From: an uncultured Lachnospiraceae bacterium
GTDB lineage: Bacteria; Bacillota; Clostridia; Lachnospirales; Lachnospiraceae
NCBI GenBank assembly: GCA_947591155.1
Contig: CANQDA010000027.1
Coordinates: 1-45,535, forward strand
Length of the DNA: 45,535 nt
Direction of reading: 5' to 3'
Below are positions 8,920-17,375 of this stretch, one piece after another. A program made the position numbers and the translations under genes. The notes beneath the pieces were generated by a model. That model was not told the origin of the DNA, searched no databases, and worked only from the letters and a program-made list of their open reading frames with translations. Every line of letters begins with the position of its first letter. Within the stretch, counting starts at the first letter, position 1.

Positions 8920-8976
8920 TATACCAAAATGCTATATTTGCAATATCCTGTGAAACTCATCTGGCATTTTGGTATA
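8920..8976. promoter_or_regulatory. 13-bp inverted repeat, candidate AraC operator pair
   Basis: Perfect 13-bp arms, TATACCAAAATGC (8920-8932) and GCATTTTGGTATA (8964-8976), lie in the divergent intergenic region with centres 44 bp apart, about four helical turns. The right arm overlaps the likely -35 area of the AraC gene (candidate -10 TATACT at 8985-8990). The layout suits one regulator that activates the sugar operon and limits its own synthesis. It does not match a CcpA cre site. Confidence 0.6.
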
Positions 8977-9074
8977 TTTTAGAGTATACTGTTTTGTATA
9001 AGCTCATGTTGGCACGGGATTATTCTGATGTTTTTGCAATTTATCATCTCTTCATGGAACATACGGAGGAGTTT

Positions 9075-9926
9075 ATGCACGATTTCGTTTTCTCAATCTT
9101 CCCGAATGAAAATTTCGTAGATCTGGGTCTGTATCAGTACGGGTGGGAACAGTGCGAACCGGCGCACTCCTTTGGTCCGGCATCCCGCAACCACTATCTG
9201 TTTCACTATGTCCTTTCAGGCGACGGGACGCTGATGGCGGATAATTCCACGGGGACTACCCAGACTTACCGCATCAAAAGCGGGCAGGGATTTCTGATCT
9301 TCCCGGGCCAGATCACCACATATATCTCCTCCCATAATACGCCCTGGGATTACATCTGGATCGAGTTTGACGGACTTCGTGTGAGGGAAGCGATGGAACT
9401 TGCAGGACTGTCTGTGGACTCGCCTGTCTACCATGCGCGATACAAAGACCTGCGCGAAGAGATGAAAAATGAGATGCTTCATATTATTCAGCACAAAGAC
9501 GCCTCGCCGTTTCATCTGATCGGGCATCTGTACCTGTTTCTGGACTACCTGGTGCGCTCCGCGGCTCCGATCCGCACGCCAAAACGCAGCAAGCTCCGCG
9601 ATTTCTATATCAAAGAGGCTTGCTCCTTCATTGAACTCAATTTCCAGAACGACATCTCAGTTGAAGACATCGCAAAAAACTGCGGCCTGAACCGCAGTTA
9701 TTTTGGGAAAATATTTCGTGATGCCGTCGGAAAATCGCCTCAGGAATTTCTGTTGAACTACCGCATGGTCAAAGCAGCGGAGCTTCTGAAGCTCACAAAT
9801 TTCTCTGTCGCGGACGTGGGCAACGCCGTCGGTTATCCAAACGCGCTTCATTTCTCACGTGCATTCAAAAACGTCTACGGCGTATCACCGCGCGCATGGC
9901 GGAACCAGAACGGAAGGCCGGCTTGA
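9075..9926 (+). CDS. AraC-family regulator of the sugar operon, MsmR/RafR-like
   Basis: Transcription regulator, probably an activator that senses an oligosaccharide. From ATG 9075 (ribosome site GGAGGA at 9065-9070) it has 283 residues. An N-terminal cupin-type ligand domain (about 1-160) includes YVLSGDGTL and GFLIFPGQ. Two C-terminal helix-turn-helix motifs occupy about 185-280: ISVEDIAKNCGLNRSYFGKIF and ADVGNAVGYPNALHFSRAFK. The frame is open back to 8820, but upstream starts lack a ribosome site and would cross the inverted repeat and promoter, so I reject them. It is divergent from the binding-protein gene, the usual place for the operon's own regulator. Confidence 0.9.
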   Translation: MHDFVFSIFPNENFVDLGLYQYGWEQCEPAHSFGPASRNHYLFHYVLSGDGTLMADNSTGTTQTYRIKSGQGFLIFPGQITTYISSHNTPWDYIWIEFDGLRVREAMELAGLSVDSPVYHARYKDLREEMKNEMLHIIQHKDASPFHLIGHLYLFLDYLVRSAAPIRTPKRSKLRDFYIKEACSFIELNFQNDISVEDIAKNCGLNRSYFGKIFRDAVGKSPQEFLLNYRMVKAAELLKLTNFSVADVGNAVGYPNALHFSRAFKNVYGVSPRAWRNQNGRPA

Positions 9927-9966
9927 TTTTGCCGAATAGACTTTGCGAAGCAAAAGCTTGTAATTT

Positions 9967-10464
9967 CTACGGCACGAAAAACATTTCCTTGTACACCGAT
10001 TTTCCGTCCTTCAGCTCCGATTTCATCAGAGAGATCTTTTCCACATTCATGTCCAGCTTCGGCACCCTCACCGTGTACGGGCGGCCGGCTTTCGCTCTGC
10101 GCAGAAGCGTGATGTGTGGGGTGAATTTCTTTCCGTCGAACGGGATACCCCGCTCGCGAAACTTCTTCTGCAGCTCATTCACATATCCTTTGAGCTTCTG
10201 GTTTCCCTTCACTCCAATCCACTGCGTGTCCCCGAAATTTCCTGCCTCCGTCAGCGCGATCCGAAACGGCTGGAATCCGATCTCACTCATGATCTCCTGT
10301 ATCTCCTGCCGCCTGTCCGTCTCCCCGATAAAGCTGAGCGTCATGTGCAGATTCTGCTTCGGGACAAAGCTTCCGCTCACGCCCTGATTTTTCATGTCAT
10401 GCATGACGTCTACCAGTGCATTCTTCATCGGCTCCGATAACTGAACCGCCACAAAAAGCCTCAT
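9967..10464 (-). CDS. thpR: RNA 2',3'-cyclic phosphodiesterase (2H family)
   Basis: Opens 2',3'-cyclic phosphates on RNA ends; the family was first known as 2'-5' RNA ligase. The 165-residue protein carries both HxT signatures of the 2H fold, HMTLSF and HITLLR. ATG 10464 starts MRLFVAV, a typical family N-terminus, and has an AGAGGTG ribosome site; an in-frame ATG at 10500 inside the kinase gene lacks one. It lies 25 bp after the nucleoside kinase stop and is probably co-transcribed. It converges on the AraC gene with a 40-bp gap that holds no clear terminator. Confidence 0.9.
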   Translation of the reverse strand: MRLFVAVQLSEPMKNALVDVMHDMKNQGVSGSFVPKQNLHMTLSFIGETDRRQEIQEIMSEIGFQPFRIALTEAGNFGDTQWIGVKGNQKLKGYVNELQKKFRERGIPFDGKKFTPHITLLRRAKAGRPYTVRVPKLDMNVEKISLMKSELKDGKSVYKEMFFVP

Positions 10465-10489
10465 GGCCTTCACCTCTTTCCCTATGTCG

Positions 10490-12157
10490 CTATACGTCAA
10501 AGCATCCGCCGCCGATGAACTCGCGGATCAGTGAGCTGTTCGGAATGTCGTCGGCCGGGATCGGCAGAAAGTAGTCGAGGAACTTGAGCAGACGCTTGGC
10601 CTCGTCATACTCCGGCTCACCCGGCTCCACCGAAAACAGCAGCGGCTCCGCATACTGCTTCAGCACGGCAAGCTCGTAGATCAAAGCCGAGTTGAACATG
10701 ATGTCCGCCTGCTCCTGATACGGGAAGATGTTGTTCTCCTCGCCTCGGCGCACCGATGCCCACATGCCGATCGTGCGTTTCGCGTCCGCCCCGCGCGTTC
10801 TGGCGTCGCGCACCAGTCTGCGCAGCAGCCTCCCGTCCGTCGTCGGGATGCGGTTGTGCTCGTCGACATTCAGCTGCGTCAGCGCGCTGATATAGATCTT
10901 GAATTTGCTTTCCGCCGGGAGGTCGCGTGTCAGGCGGTCATTCAGGCAGTGGATGCCCTCGATGATCAGGATGTCATCCTTGCCGAGCGTCTTGAAATTC
11001 CCTTTGTACTCGCGCTTGCCCGTCTTGAAATTAAAGGTCGGCAGCTCCACCGTCTCGCCCGACAGGAGCGCGAGCATATCCTTGTTCAACTGGATCGTGT
11101 CGATCGCGTCGATGTGCTCGAAGTCCAGTTTTCCATCCTCGTCGAGCGGCGTGAACTCCCTGTCCACGAAATAGTCGTCCGCTGCGATTGGATGCGGCTT
11201 CAGCCCGTAAACGGCAAGCTGTGTGGACAGGCGGTGCGAGAAGGTCGTCTTGCCTGACGAGGACGGCCCTGCGATCAATATGATCTTCTTCTCGGGAGAG
11301 GATGCGATCTGCGCCGCCATCTCCGCGATCTTTTTCTCGTGGTACGCCTCCTGTATCATGATCAGATCCTTGAGCCGATGACTGACGATATAGCTGTTCA
11401 GCGCGCCAACCGTCGGGATACCGAGCTTCGCGCCCCACTCCATCGAGTCCTTCTGCACATGGAAGATCTTCTGTTCCGGCGCGAACTCCGGCAGCTTCTC
11501 CGGCTCCTCCTTCGCCGGGAACATCAGCACGAATCCGTCGTCGAACAGACGCAGATCAAAGTATTTCAGGTACGAGGTATCCGGGAGCATATACCCGTAA
11601 AAATAGTCCTCGAATCCTTCCAGCTCATAGAGATTGACGCGCGACGCGCGGCGGTAGCGGAACAGCTCCTCCTTGTCGTACATCCGGTACTCCTTAAATT
11701 TCCTGCGCGCCTTGTAGGTAGCCATATTCTTTTTCCGGATCGGCAGAGCCTGAGCCACCATCTCTTCCATTGCTTTCTTCACTTCGTCAAGGAACTGCTG
11801 CGTGAGCTCCGTCTTTCCCTGCATCGTGCAGTAGTATCCGTCACTCACTACAAAATGCACGCCGACTCGGTCGATGTTGCGGTTGTCCCCCACGACATGG
11901 TACATCGCCTTGAGCATCAGCAGAACCAGACTACGTACATAGGTATTGTGCCCGGCGTTGCTGCACAGCGTCAGGAACTCCAGCTCGCAGCCGTCCTCCG
12001 CCTTCTTGGCGATCTCGCGCAGCCGCCCGTCAGCTCTCGCCAGCACGATCGCGCTGTCCGCCTCCGTCTGATGACGCTTCGCGATCTCCTGATAGGTTGT
12101 CCCCACGGGATATGTCTCCTCTTTCCCGCGAATCTTTACGCTTATCTCATTTGCCAT
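10490..12157 (-). CDS. uridine-kinase-like nucleoside kinase with ThrRS-type N-terminal domains
   Basis: Probably phosphorylates a nucleoside such as uridine. The 555-residue protein has three parts. A TGS-like domain (about 1-65) opens with VKIRGKEETYPVGTTYQEIA. A region related to the threonyl-tRNA synthetase second additional domain follows (about 66-250). A uridine kinase/phosphoribulokinase domain completes it (about 280-555), with P-loop GPSSSGKTT at 297-305, DDYFVDREFTP and the IIEGIHCLND segment. This domain order is a known Firmicute family whose in vivo substrate is not well fixed. The start is ATG 12157 after GGGGAGGCGAGGT. It probably heads an operon with thpR. Confidence 0.9.
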   Translation of the reverse strand: MANEISVKIRGKEETYPVGTTYQEIAKRHQTEADSAIVLARADGRLREIAKKAEDGCELEFLTLCSNAGHNTYVRSLVLLMLKAMYHVVGDNRNIDRVGVHFVVSDGYYCTMQGKTELTQQFLDEVKKAMEEMVAQALPIRKKNMATYKARRKFKEYRMYDKEELFRYRRASRVNLYELEGFEDYFYGYMLPDTSYLKYFDLRLFDDGFVLMFPAKEEPEKLPEFAPEQKIFHVQKDSMEWGAKLGIPTVGALNSYIVSHRLKDLIMIQEAYHEKKIAEMAAQIASSPEKKIILIAGPSSSGKTTFSHRLSTQLAVYGLKPHPIAADDYFVDREFTPLDEDGKLDFEHIDAIDTIQLNKDMLALLSGETVELPTFNFKTGKREYKGNFKTLGKDDILIIEGIHCLNDRLTRDLPAESKFKIYISALTQLNVDEHNRIPTTDGRLLRRLVRDARTRGADAKRTIGMWASVRRGEENNIFPYQEQADIMFNSALIYELAVLKQYAEPLLFSVEPGEPEYDEAKRLLKFLDYFLPIPADDIPNSSLIREFIGGGCFDV

Positions 12158-12287
12158 TTACCTCGCCTCCCCTGCTACTGTTCCTATTTCTATGTCATGT
12201 TTCCGGACCTTCATAACTCCATTTTTCATTTGTTCCGCAGTTAGGCTGCGCTATTTTCGCCTGCCTGGAGCGCTGTCTTCACAGACA

Positions 12288-13073
12288 TCACAACACCGCG
12301 AACGGATGCGCGATCTCCGCTTTGCGCACCGTGAGCTCCGGGAATTCTCCCCGCAGATAATCGCCCATCTGCCCGATAAAGATATGTTCGATCCCGTAAT
12401 GTCCGGCGTCCATCATCAGAAGTCCCTGATCCACTGCATCCAGTCCGTCGTGATGTCCGATGTCGCCGGTCACGAGGATATCTGCACCCGCGGCAAGCGC
12501 CGGAGCGGACATGCCCTTTCCGGAACCCGGACAGACCGCGATCTTTCGCACTGTCTTCTTTGGATCTCCAAACAGCCGCACGGCGGGAAGCTCAAACGCC
12601 TTCTTCACATAATTGCAGCACGTCTCCGCCGTCATTGCCTCCGGCAGAACACCCACAAATCCGATGCCATAGACTGCGCCGTCTTCCAACGTGCCGGTCG
12701 GCTCGAGCACCTGCGTCTCTTCCAGAGAAAGCGCCCGGATCGCAAGTGCGCTCATCTCTGTCACATCATAGTTTGTGTGCATCGCGTAGTGCGCGATCTT
12801 ATTTTCCGCCAGAAGAAGCACCTTTCGCCCGAGAAAATCCTCGCTGTTCACCTGTTTGATCCCGGACATCAGAAGCGGGTGGTGCGTCACCAGAAGGTCC
12901 GCGCCCCAGGCGATGCACTCCTGAATCACTGCTTCCGTCGCCTCCAGTGCCACGTAGACCTTCTGCACCGGTCGGCCCATATCGCCGACCTGAAGTCCCG
13001 GATTGTCCCACGCAAGTGCCAGCTTGGGTGAGTACTTCGCCGCGAGCTTATGTATGATCTCTTTTACTGTCAT
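12288..13073 (-). CDS. Nif3-like dinuclear metal-centre protein
   Basis: Member of the NIF3/YqfO family, toroidal hexamers with a two-metal site; some members relate to GTP cyclohydrolase I type 2, but the cellular role is uncertain. The 261-residue protein shows the metal ligands: H64 and H65 in VTHHPLL, D103 in HTNYDV, and a C-terminal His/Glu set in DAGHYGIEHIF. It is the short form, without the inserted PII-like domain found in YqfO. A GAGGAGGA ribosome site precedes ATG 13073. In Firmicutes this gene normally follows trmK directly; here a 356-bp palindromic element separates them. Confidence 0.92.
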   Translation of the reverse strand: MTVKEIIHKLAAKYSPKLALAWDNPGLQVGDMGRPVQKVYVALEATEAVIQECIAWGADLLVTHHPLLMSGIKQVNSEDFLGRKVLLLAENKIAHYAMHTNYDVTEMSALAIRALSLEETQVLEPTGTLEDGAVYGIGFVGVLPEAMTAETCCNYVKKAFELPAVRLFGDPKKTVRKIAVCPGSGKGMSAPALAAGADILVTGDIGHHDGLDAVDQGLLMMDAGHYGIEHIFIGQMGDYLRGEFPELTVRKAEIAHPFAVL

Positions 13074-13096
13074 GTTGTCCTCCTCGTTTGTAGTAT

Positions 13097-13452
13097 ATTC
13101 CTGTTTAGTTTACTATGGCTATCCGGACGCCCTTACAGGGATTGGTCAATGCCACGGAGAAACCCGCTCCCGCTTCCGTTCGGACACGTAGCGGTGCATA
13201 AGCGCGCTGACGCTTGCTAAGCACCGACGGCCTCACAGAGTTTTCCTTAGGCATTGCCAATCACCTGTACGGGCTGATTATGCGAAAAGCAGCAGCATTT
13301 CACGAACAGGAATCGCAGGGATTTCCGGGTGTTTTCCGGCACAAAGCCGTTCAATATCGGCTTTCCCTTGTAAAAGCCGATATTGCGGTTTTGACGGGAA
13401 ATACCCAGGAAGGGTACCGTGCGATTCCGTCCGATGTGAACTAAACAGGAAT
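13097..13452. mobile_element. MITE-like palindromic element between trmK and nif3
   Basis: The ends are 17-bp inverted repeats with one mismatch: 13097-13113 begins ATTCCTGTTTAGTT, and 13436-13452 is its complement. Inside are two hairpin modules. The left pairs 13134-13153 with 13250-13269 and contains an inner stem (13192-13204 with 13211-13226). The right has a perfect 12-bp stem (13353-13364 with 13373-13384) extended by imperfect pairing of about 13307-13340 with 13395-13430. No transposase or credible gene is present and no target duplication is evident. The right end supplies the last residues and stop of trmK; the left end reaches to 24 bp upstream of the nif3 start. A structured RNA is the main alternative. 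Confidence 0.55.
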
Positions 13453-14283
13453 TCGGCGGAGTGCCTCCTCCACCAGCCGCAGCTCCCTGCGCACTTCCTC
13501 AGCTCGTGCGACAGCCGCCTCCCCAGGTTGTCCATTCAGCGACGCAAGAATGTGATGATCCAGTTCTCTCTCATGGAGCAAAAACTCCCGCAGCACCGGA
13601 TGACGCTCCCGCAAAAGCACAGGGCCGAAACGCAGTTCCATCTCGCTCATTTTCCCTGATACAGAATTTGCTTGTGTTTTCTTTTCTTTCGTTTCAGACG
13701 AACCGTCATCCCCAAGTATCTCCTGTACGCGCTCCGCACGCATCATCGGGTAGTATTTCCCGTCCTCGCAGACCATATCCTCGCGGACGATTTCCCAACC
13801 GCTTTGATCCAGCCATCCCCGGACCAGCCATATCTCCGACTGTGGCTGAAGGATCAGTTCCCGGACGCCTCGTGACATATCCCGGGACTCTGAGCTCCTC
13901 GAATCCTTATCTCTGTCCGTCTCATCTAACAGGACTTCTTCATTTTCTGACCTGCGGAATTTTTCTTTTCCCTCTTCCAATATCCGCGTCATGAGCGCTC
14001 CGCCCATACCGGCGATCACAACGCTGTCCGCCTCCCCAGGCATCAGCGCAGCAAGTCCGTCCGAAAGCCTTGTCTCGATCACGTCCCCCAAGCCATACTG
14101 CGCAATGTGCGCGCGTGCCCGCTTAAGCGGCCCGGGATTGACGTCCATCGCGATCGCGTGCGCGATGCGTTTTTCTTTTGTGAGGCAGATCGGCAGGTAC
14201 GCGTGATCCGTTCCGATATCGGCCAGCGTGCCGTCGGCTGTGATCAGAGCGGCCACCGCCCGCAAACGTTTTGAAAGCTGCAT
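13441..14283 (-). CDS. trmK: tRNA (adenine(22)-N1)-methyltransferase
   Basis: SAM-dependent methyltransferase that modifies A22 of tRNA. Starting at ATG 14283 (MQLSKRLRAVAALI) with an AAGGGA ribosome site it has 280 residues, longer than the roughly 230 usual for the family. LADIGTDHAYLP is the SAM motif and VVIAGMGG the catalytic-region motif. The extra length comes from two hydrophilic Glu/Ser/Lys/Asp-rich insertions, after ILEEGKEKF and after VQEILGDD. An in-frame start at 14385 adds unrelated sequence and is rejected. It follows rpoD, as in Bacillus. The final codons Ile-Pro-Val-stop lie in the inverted end of the MITE-like element, so the natural end may have been replaced. Confidence 0.92.
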   Translation of the reverse strand: MQLSKRLRAVAALITADGTLADIGTDHAYLPICLTKEKRIAHAIAMDVNPGPLKRARAHIAQYGLGDVIETRLSDGLAALMPGEADSVVIAGMGGALMTRILEEGKEKFRRSENEEVLLDETDRDKDSRSSESRDMSRGVRELILQPQSEIWLVRGWLDQSGWEIVREDMVCEDGKYYPMMRAERVQEILGDDGSSETKEKKTQANSVSGKMSEMELRFGPVLLRERHPVLREFLLHERELDHHILASLNGQPGEAAVARAEEVRRELRLVEEALRRIPV

Positions 14284-14452
14284 ATGTATTTCCCTTTCCG
14301 CTCCCGCATCAAAGCGCTCTGCCACGACATAGATTCCGTTTCTCACATGATGCCCGAATAGGTTGTTCCCATACCAAAGCCACATGATATCTGTAGCCCG
14401 GCTATGTTATCCCTGTCCCGGCCGCCCTGTCATGCGCGGCCCGGACAAGGTC

Positions 14453-15553
14453 CTAATCAAGATAATCCCGCAGCTTCCGACTCCTGCTCGGATGCCGCAG
14501 CTTGCGCAGCGCTTTCGCCTCGATCTGGCGGATGCGTTCCCTGGTGACGTTGAATTCCTTTCCGACCTCCTCGAGCGTCCGCGCCCGGCCGTCATTTAAG
14601 CCGAAACGCAGGCAGAGCACCCGCTGTTCCCGCTCCGTCAGCGTGGAGAGCACTTCCACGAGCTGCTCCCGCAGGATCGTGTAGGTCGCCGCCTCCGCAG
14701 GCACGGGCACGTGTTCATCGCGAATGAAATCGCTCAGGTGGCTGTCGTCCTCCTCACCGACCGGCGTCTCCAGTGAGACCGGCTCCTGTGAGATCTTCAG
14801 GATCTCCTGCACTTTCTGCGCGGGCATGTCCAATTTCGCCGCAATCTCCTCCGGCCCCGGCTCGTGTCCGAGCTCCTGCAGAAGTGTGCGCGATGTGCGG
14901 ATCACCCGGTTCATCGTCTCGACCATATGCACAGGAATGCGTATCGTCCGCGCCTGATCAGCGATCGCCCGCGTGATCGCCTGACGAATCCACCAGGTCG
15001 CATACGTGCTGAACTTGTACCCTTTTCGATAATCAAATTTCTCGACGGCCTTGATCAGTCCGAGATTTCCTTCCTGGATCAGGTCGAGCAACTGCATTCC
15101 GCGCCCGGCATAGCGCTTGGCGATGCTGACGACGAGCCGCAGATTCGCCTCCGCCAGCTGTTCCCGCGCCGCCTCATCCCCGCCGTTCATGCGTTCCGCC
15201 AGCCGCAGCTCCTCCGCGGGCGTAAGCAGCGGGATCTTACCGATCTCCTTTAGATACATTCGGACCGGATCGTCTGTTCCGATTCCCTCAGTCAGGTCTT
15301 CTTCCTGCCGCGAATCCGCGGACAACAGCTCGTCCTCCGGCATCAGAAGCACCTCCGGCTCCCCGGAGATCTGCAGCATATCGACGCCTTTCGACTCCAG
15401 ATAGTCGAGCGCCCTCTCGTACTCCTCCGCGCTGATCGCCTGACCGTCAAAGAACTCCTGAATCTCCCTGTAGTCCAGCATGTTTTTCTTTTTTTCTGCC
15501 AGCTTCAGCAGCTCATCCAGTCGCGTTTGAAAGTCTGTCGTCGGCGCGTTCAT
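14453..15553 (-). CDS. rpoD: RNA polymerase primary sigma factor (sigma-A)
   Basis: Housekeeping sigma factor. The 366-residue protein has an N-terminal region 1.1-like helix set, region 1.2 ([16 protein letters not shown]), region 2 for core binding and -10 recognition ([33 protein letters not shown]), region 3, and region 4 for -35 recognition ([31 protein letters not shown]). An AAGGAGG site lies upstream of ATG 15553. It sits between dnaG and trmK in the standard Firmicute macromolecular-synthesis operon. The gap to trmK (14284-14452) contains a GC-rich hairpin without a T run, not a convincing terminator. Confidence 0.98.
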   Translation of the reverse strand: MNAPTTDFQTRLDELLKLAEKKKNMLDYREIQEFFDGQAISAEEYERALDYLESKGVDMLQISGEPEVLLMPEDELLSADSRQEEDLTEGIGTDDPVRMYLKEIGKIPLLTPAEELRLAERMNGGDEAAREQLAEANLRLVVSIAKRYAGRGMQLLDLIQEGNLGLIKAVEKFDYRKGYKFSTYATWWIRQAITRAIADQARTIRIPVHMVETMNRVIRTSRTLLQELGHEPGPEEIAAKLDMPAQKVQEILKISQEPVSLETPVGEEDDSHLSDFIRDEHVPVPAEAATYTILREQLVEVLSTLTEREQRVLCLRFGLNDGRARTLEEVGKEFNVTRERIRQIEAKALRKLRHPSRSRKLRDYLD

Positions 15554-15605
15554 GCGTTTCCCGGCCCTCCTTCGGGGTGATAAATTCTATTCTATTTTAT
15601 CCTTG

Positions 15606-17366
15606 TTACAGAGAAATATGCAGTCTCCGAATCTCCTGCAGCCGCCTTTTTGCGTCGATCAGCTCCTGCAGGCCTTTCATATCCGTGGGATCCAGCTCGC
15701 GGCCCTTCTGCGCAATCGCGTGCTCCACGACCTTATAGATGCTCTCCTGGACTGCTTTCTCCAACTCCTTCGGATTCTCCACCTTCACTGCCGCGTTGAA
15801 CAGCCCGGCGACCGCACTCTGCCGTTCCGGGTCGGTGAAGTGATTAATGATCTGAGCCGGGTTCACGGTTCCCTGCCTTCTCTGCGTGTAGAGCATCGAC
15901 GCCACCTCACGGTACAGCTCGTCCGAAAAATCCTCCGGCGAAATGTAGCGTGAGATCGCGTCAAACAGCTGCGGATATTCCGTGATCCAGGTCAGGACCA
16001 GTCGCTGGGATTTTCGGATCCCATCCTCTTTCTCCGGACGCGCCTGCTGCCGCACCGGAGCTTTCCGCGCCGGAACGCCCTGCATCAGCACGTTCATAAC
16101 CATTTTGCGCAGTCCCTCAAAGGAGATCTGGTAGCGCCCGGTGATCGCCTCGATATAATTCTCCCTCTCGATCTCCAGCTCAAACCCCGCGATCTTCGCC
16201 GCGACCGCCTGAAAAAAGCGCGTCTTACTGTCCGGATCCTTCATGTCATATGATTTCTGGAGCACCGAGATCTCAAAGAGAAAGCTGTTCTCCGCGCGGT
16301 CGATCCGCTCCTGAAACGCCTCCGTCCCGAGCGCCTTGATGAATTCGTCCGGGTCCTTGTACGGCTCCATGTGCAGCACGCGTGTGGAGATACCCGCCTC
16401 CTTGAGGATCGGGATCGCCCTCAGCGCCGCGCGCACGCCCGCGTCGTCGCTGTCGTAGGTCAGGATCACCTCGTCGGTGTAGCGTTTCAATAGCGTCGCG
16501 TGCTGGCTCGTCAGCGCCGTGCCGAGCGAGGCCACCGCGTTCGTGAATCCCGCCTGATGCATCGAGATCACGTCCATATAGCCCTCGCAGACCAGCATAT
16601 AGCGCTTCTTCGCGGTCCTCGCGTAATTCAGTCCGTAGAGATTGCGGCTCTTGTCGAAGATCACGGTCTCCGGCGAATTCAAATATTTTGGTTTGCCGTC
16701 TCCCATCACGCGCCCGCCAAAACCGATCACCTTGTTGTTGACGTCCATGATCGGGAACATCACACGATTCCAGAACTTGTCGTACATTCCCTGCTTCTCA
16801 TTGACCTGCATCAACCCGGATTCCTTGAGAAGCTGGTCTGAGATCCCTTTTACTTTCAGGTATTTATATAACATATCGCTGTACTGTCCGGCATAACCGA
16901 GTCCGAAGCGCTTGATCGTCTCGTCGCTTAATCCCCGGTTCTTCAGATAGCCGAGCGCCCGCTCCCCCTGCGGGGTGTGCAGCTGAAAATAGAAATAGTT
17001 CGCCGCCATTTTATTGATCTCGCGCACCCGCTCCTTCAGGTCTCTCTGGCGTCTCGCCTCCTCGGAATACTCCGGCTCCGGCAGCGACATCCCCGCGCGG
17101 TCCGCCAGAAGCTTCAGCGCCTCCGGAAACGTGAAGTTCTCGTACTCCATAATGAAGGTCAGCACATTCCCGCCCGCGCCGCAGCCGAAACAGTAATACA
17201 TCTGCTTGGCCGGACTCACGGAAAACGAGGGCGATTTCTCGCTGTGAAACGGACAGAGTCCGAAATACGAGCTTCCCTTCCGCTGCAGCTTCACGTAGTC
17301 GGAAATCACGTCCACAATATCATTCCGCGAACGCACTTCTTCAATTACATCATCTGAATAAAACAT
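15606..17366 (-). CDS. dnaG: DNA primase
   Basis: Makes RNA primers for replication at the fork with DnaB helicase. The 586-residue protein has the CHC2 zinc ribbon (C38, H41, C59, C62 in GLCPFHSEKSPSF and YYCFGCGAGG). The catalytic core includes the TOPRIM motif (LVCEGYMDVI, then TYDSDDAG), and a C-terminal helicase-interaction region follows from about residue 430. Length is normal. ATG 17366 follows a GAGGTGAGG ribosome site and lies 9 bp after the dgt stop; rpoD follows after 52 bp, so all are probably one transcript. Confidence 0.97.
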   Translation of the reverse strand: MFYSDDVIEEVRSRNDIVDVISDYVKLQRKGSSYFGLCPFHSEKSPSFSVSPAKQMYYCFGCGAGGNVLTFIMEYENFTFPEALKLLADRAGMSLPEPEYSEEARRQRDLKERVREINKMAANYFYFQLHTPQGERALGYLKNRGLSDETIKRFGLGYAGQYSDMLYKYLKVKGISDQLLKESGLMQVNEKQGMYDKFWNRVMFPIMDVNNKVIGFGGRVMGDGKPKYLNSPETVIFDKSRNLYGLNYARTAKKRYMLVCEGYMDVISMHQAGFTNAVASLGTALTSQHATLLKRYTDEVILTYDSDDAGVRAALRAIPILKEAGISTRVLHMEPYKDPDEFIKALGTEAFQERIDRAENSFLFEISVLQKSYDMKDPDSKTRFFQAVAAKIAGFELEIERENYIEAITGRYQISFEGLRKMVMNVLMQGVPARKAPVRQQARPEKEDGIRKSQRLVLTWITEYPQLFDAISRYISPEDFSDELYREVASMLYTQRRQGTVNPAQIINHFTDPERQSAVAGLFNAAVKVENPKELEKAVQESIYKVVEHAIAQKGRELDPTDMKGLQELIDAKRRLQEIRRLHISL

Positions 17367-17375
17367 AGCCTCACC

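Noticed and set aside
13214..13444. 76-codon plus-strand frame inside the palindromic element
   Set aside because: No ribosome site, no recognisable family, and its sequence is dictated by the hairpin arms.
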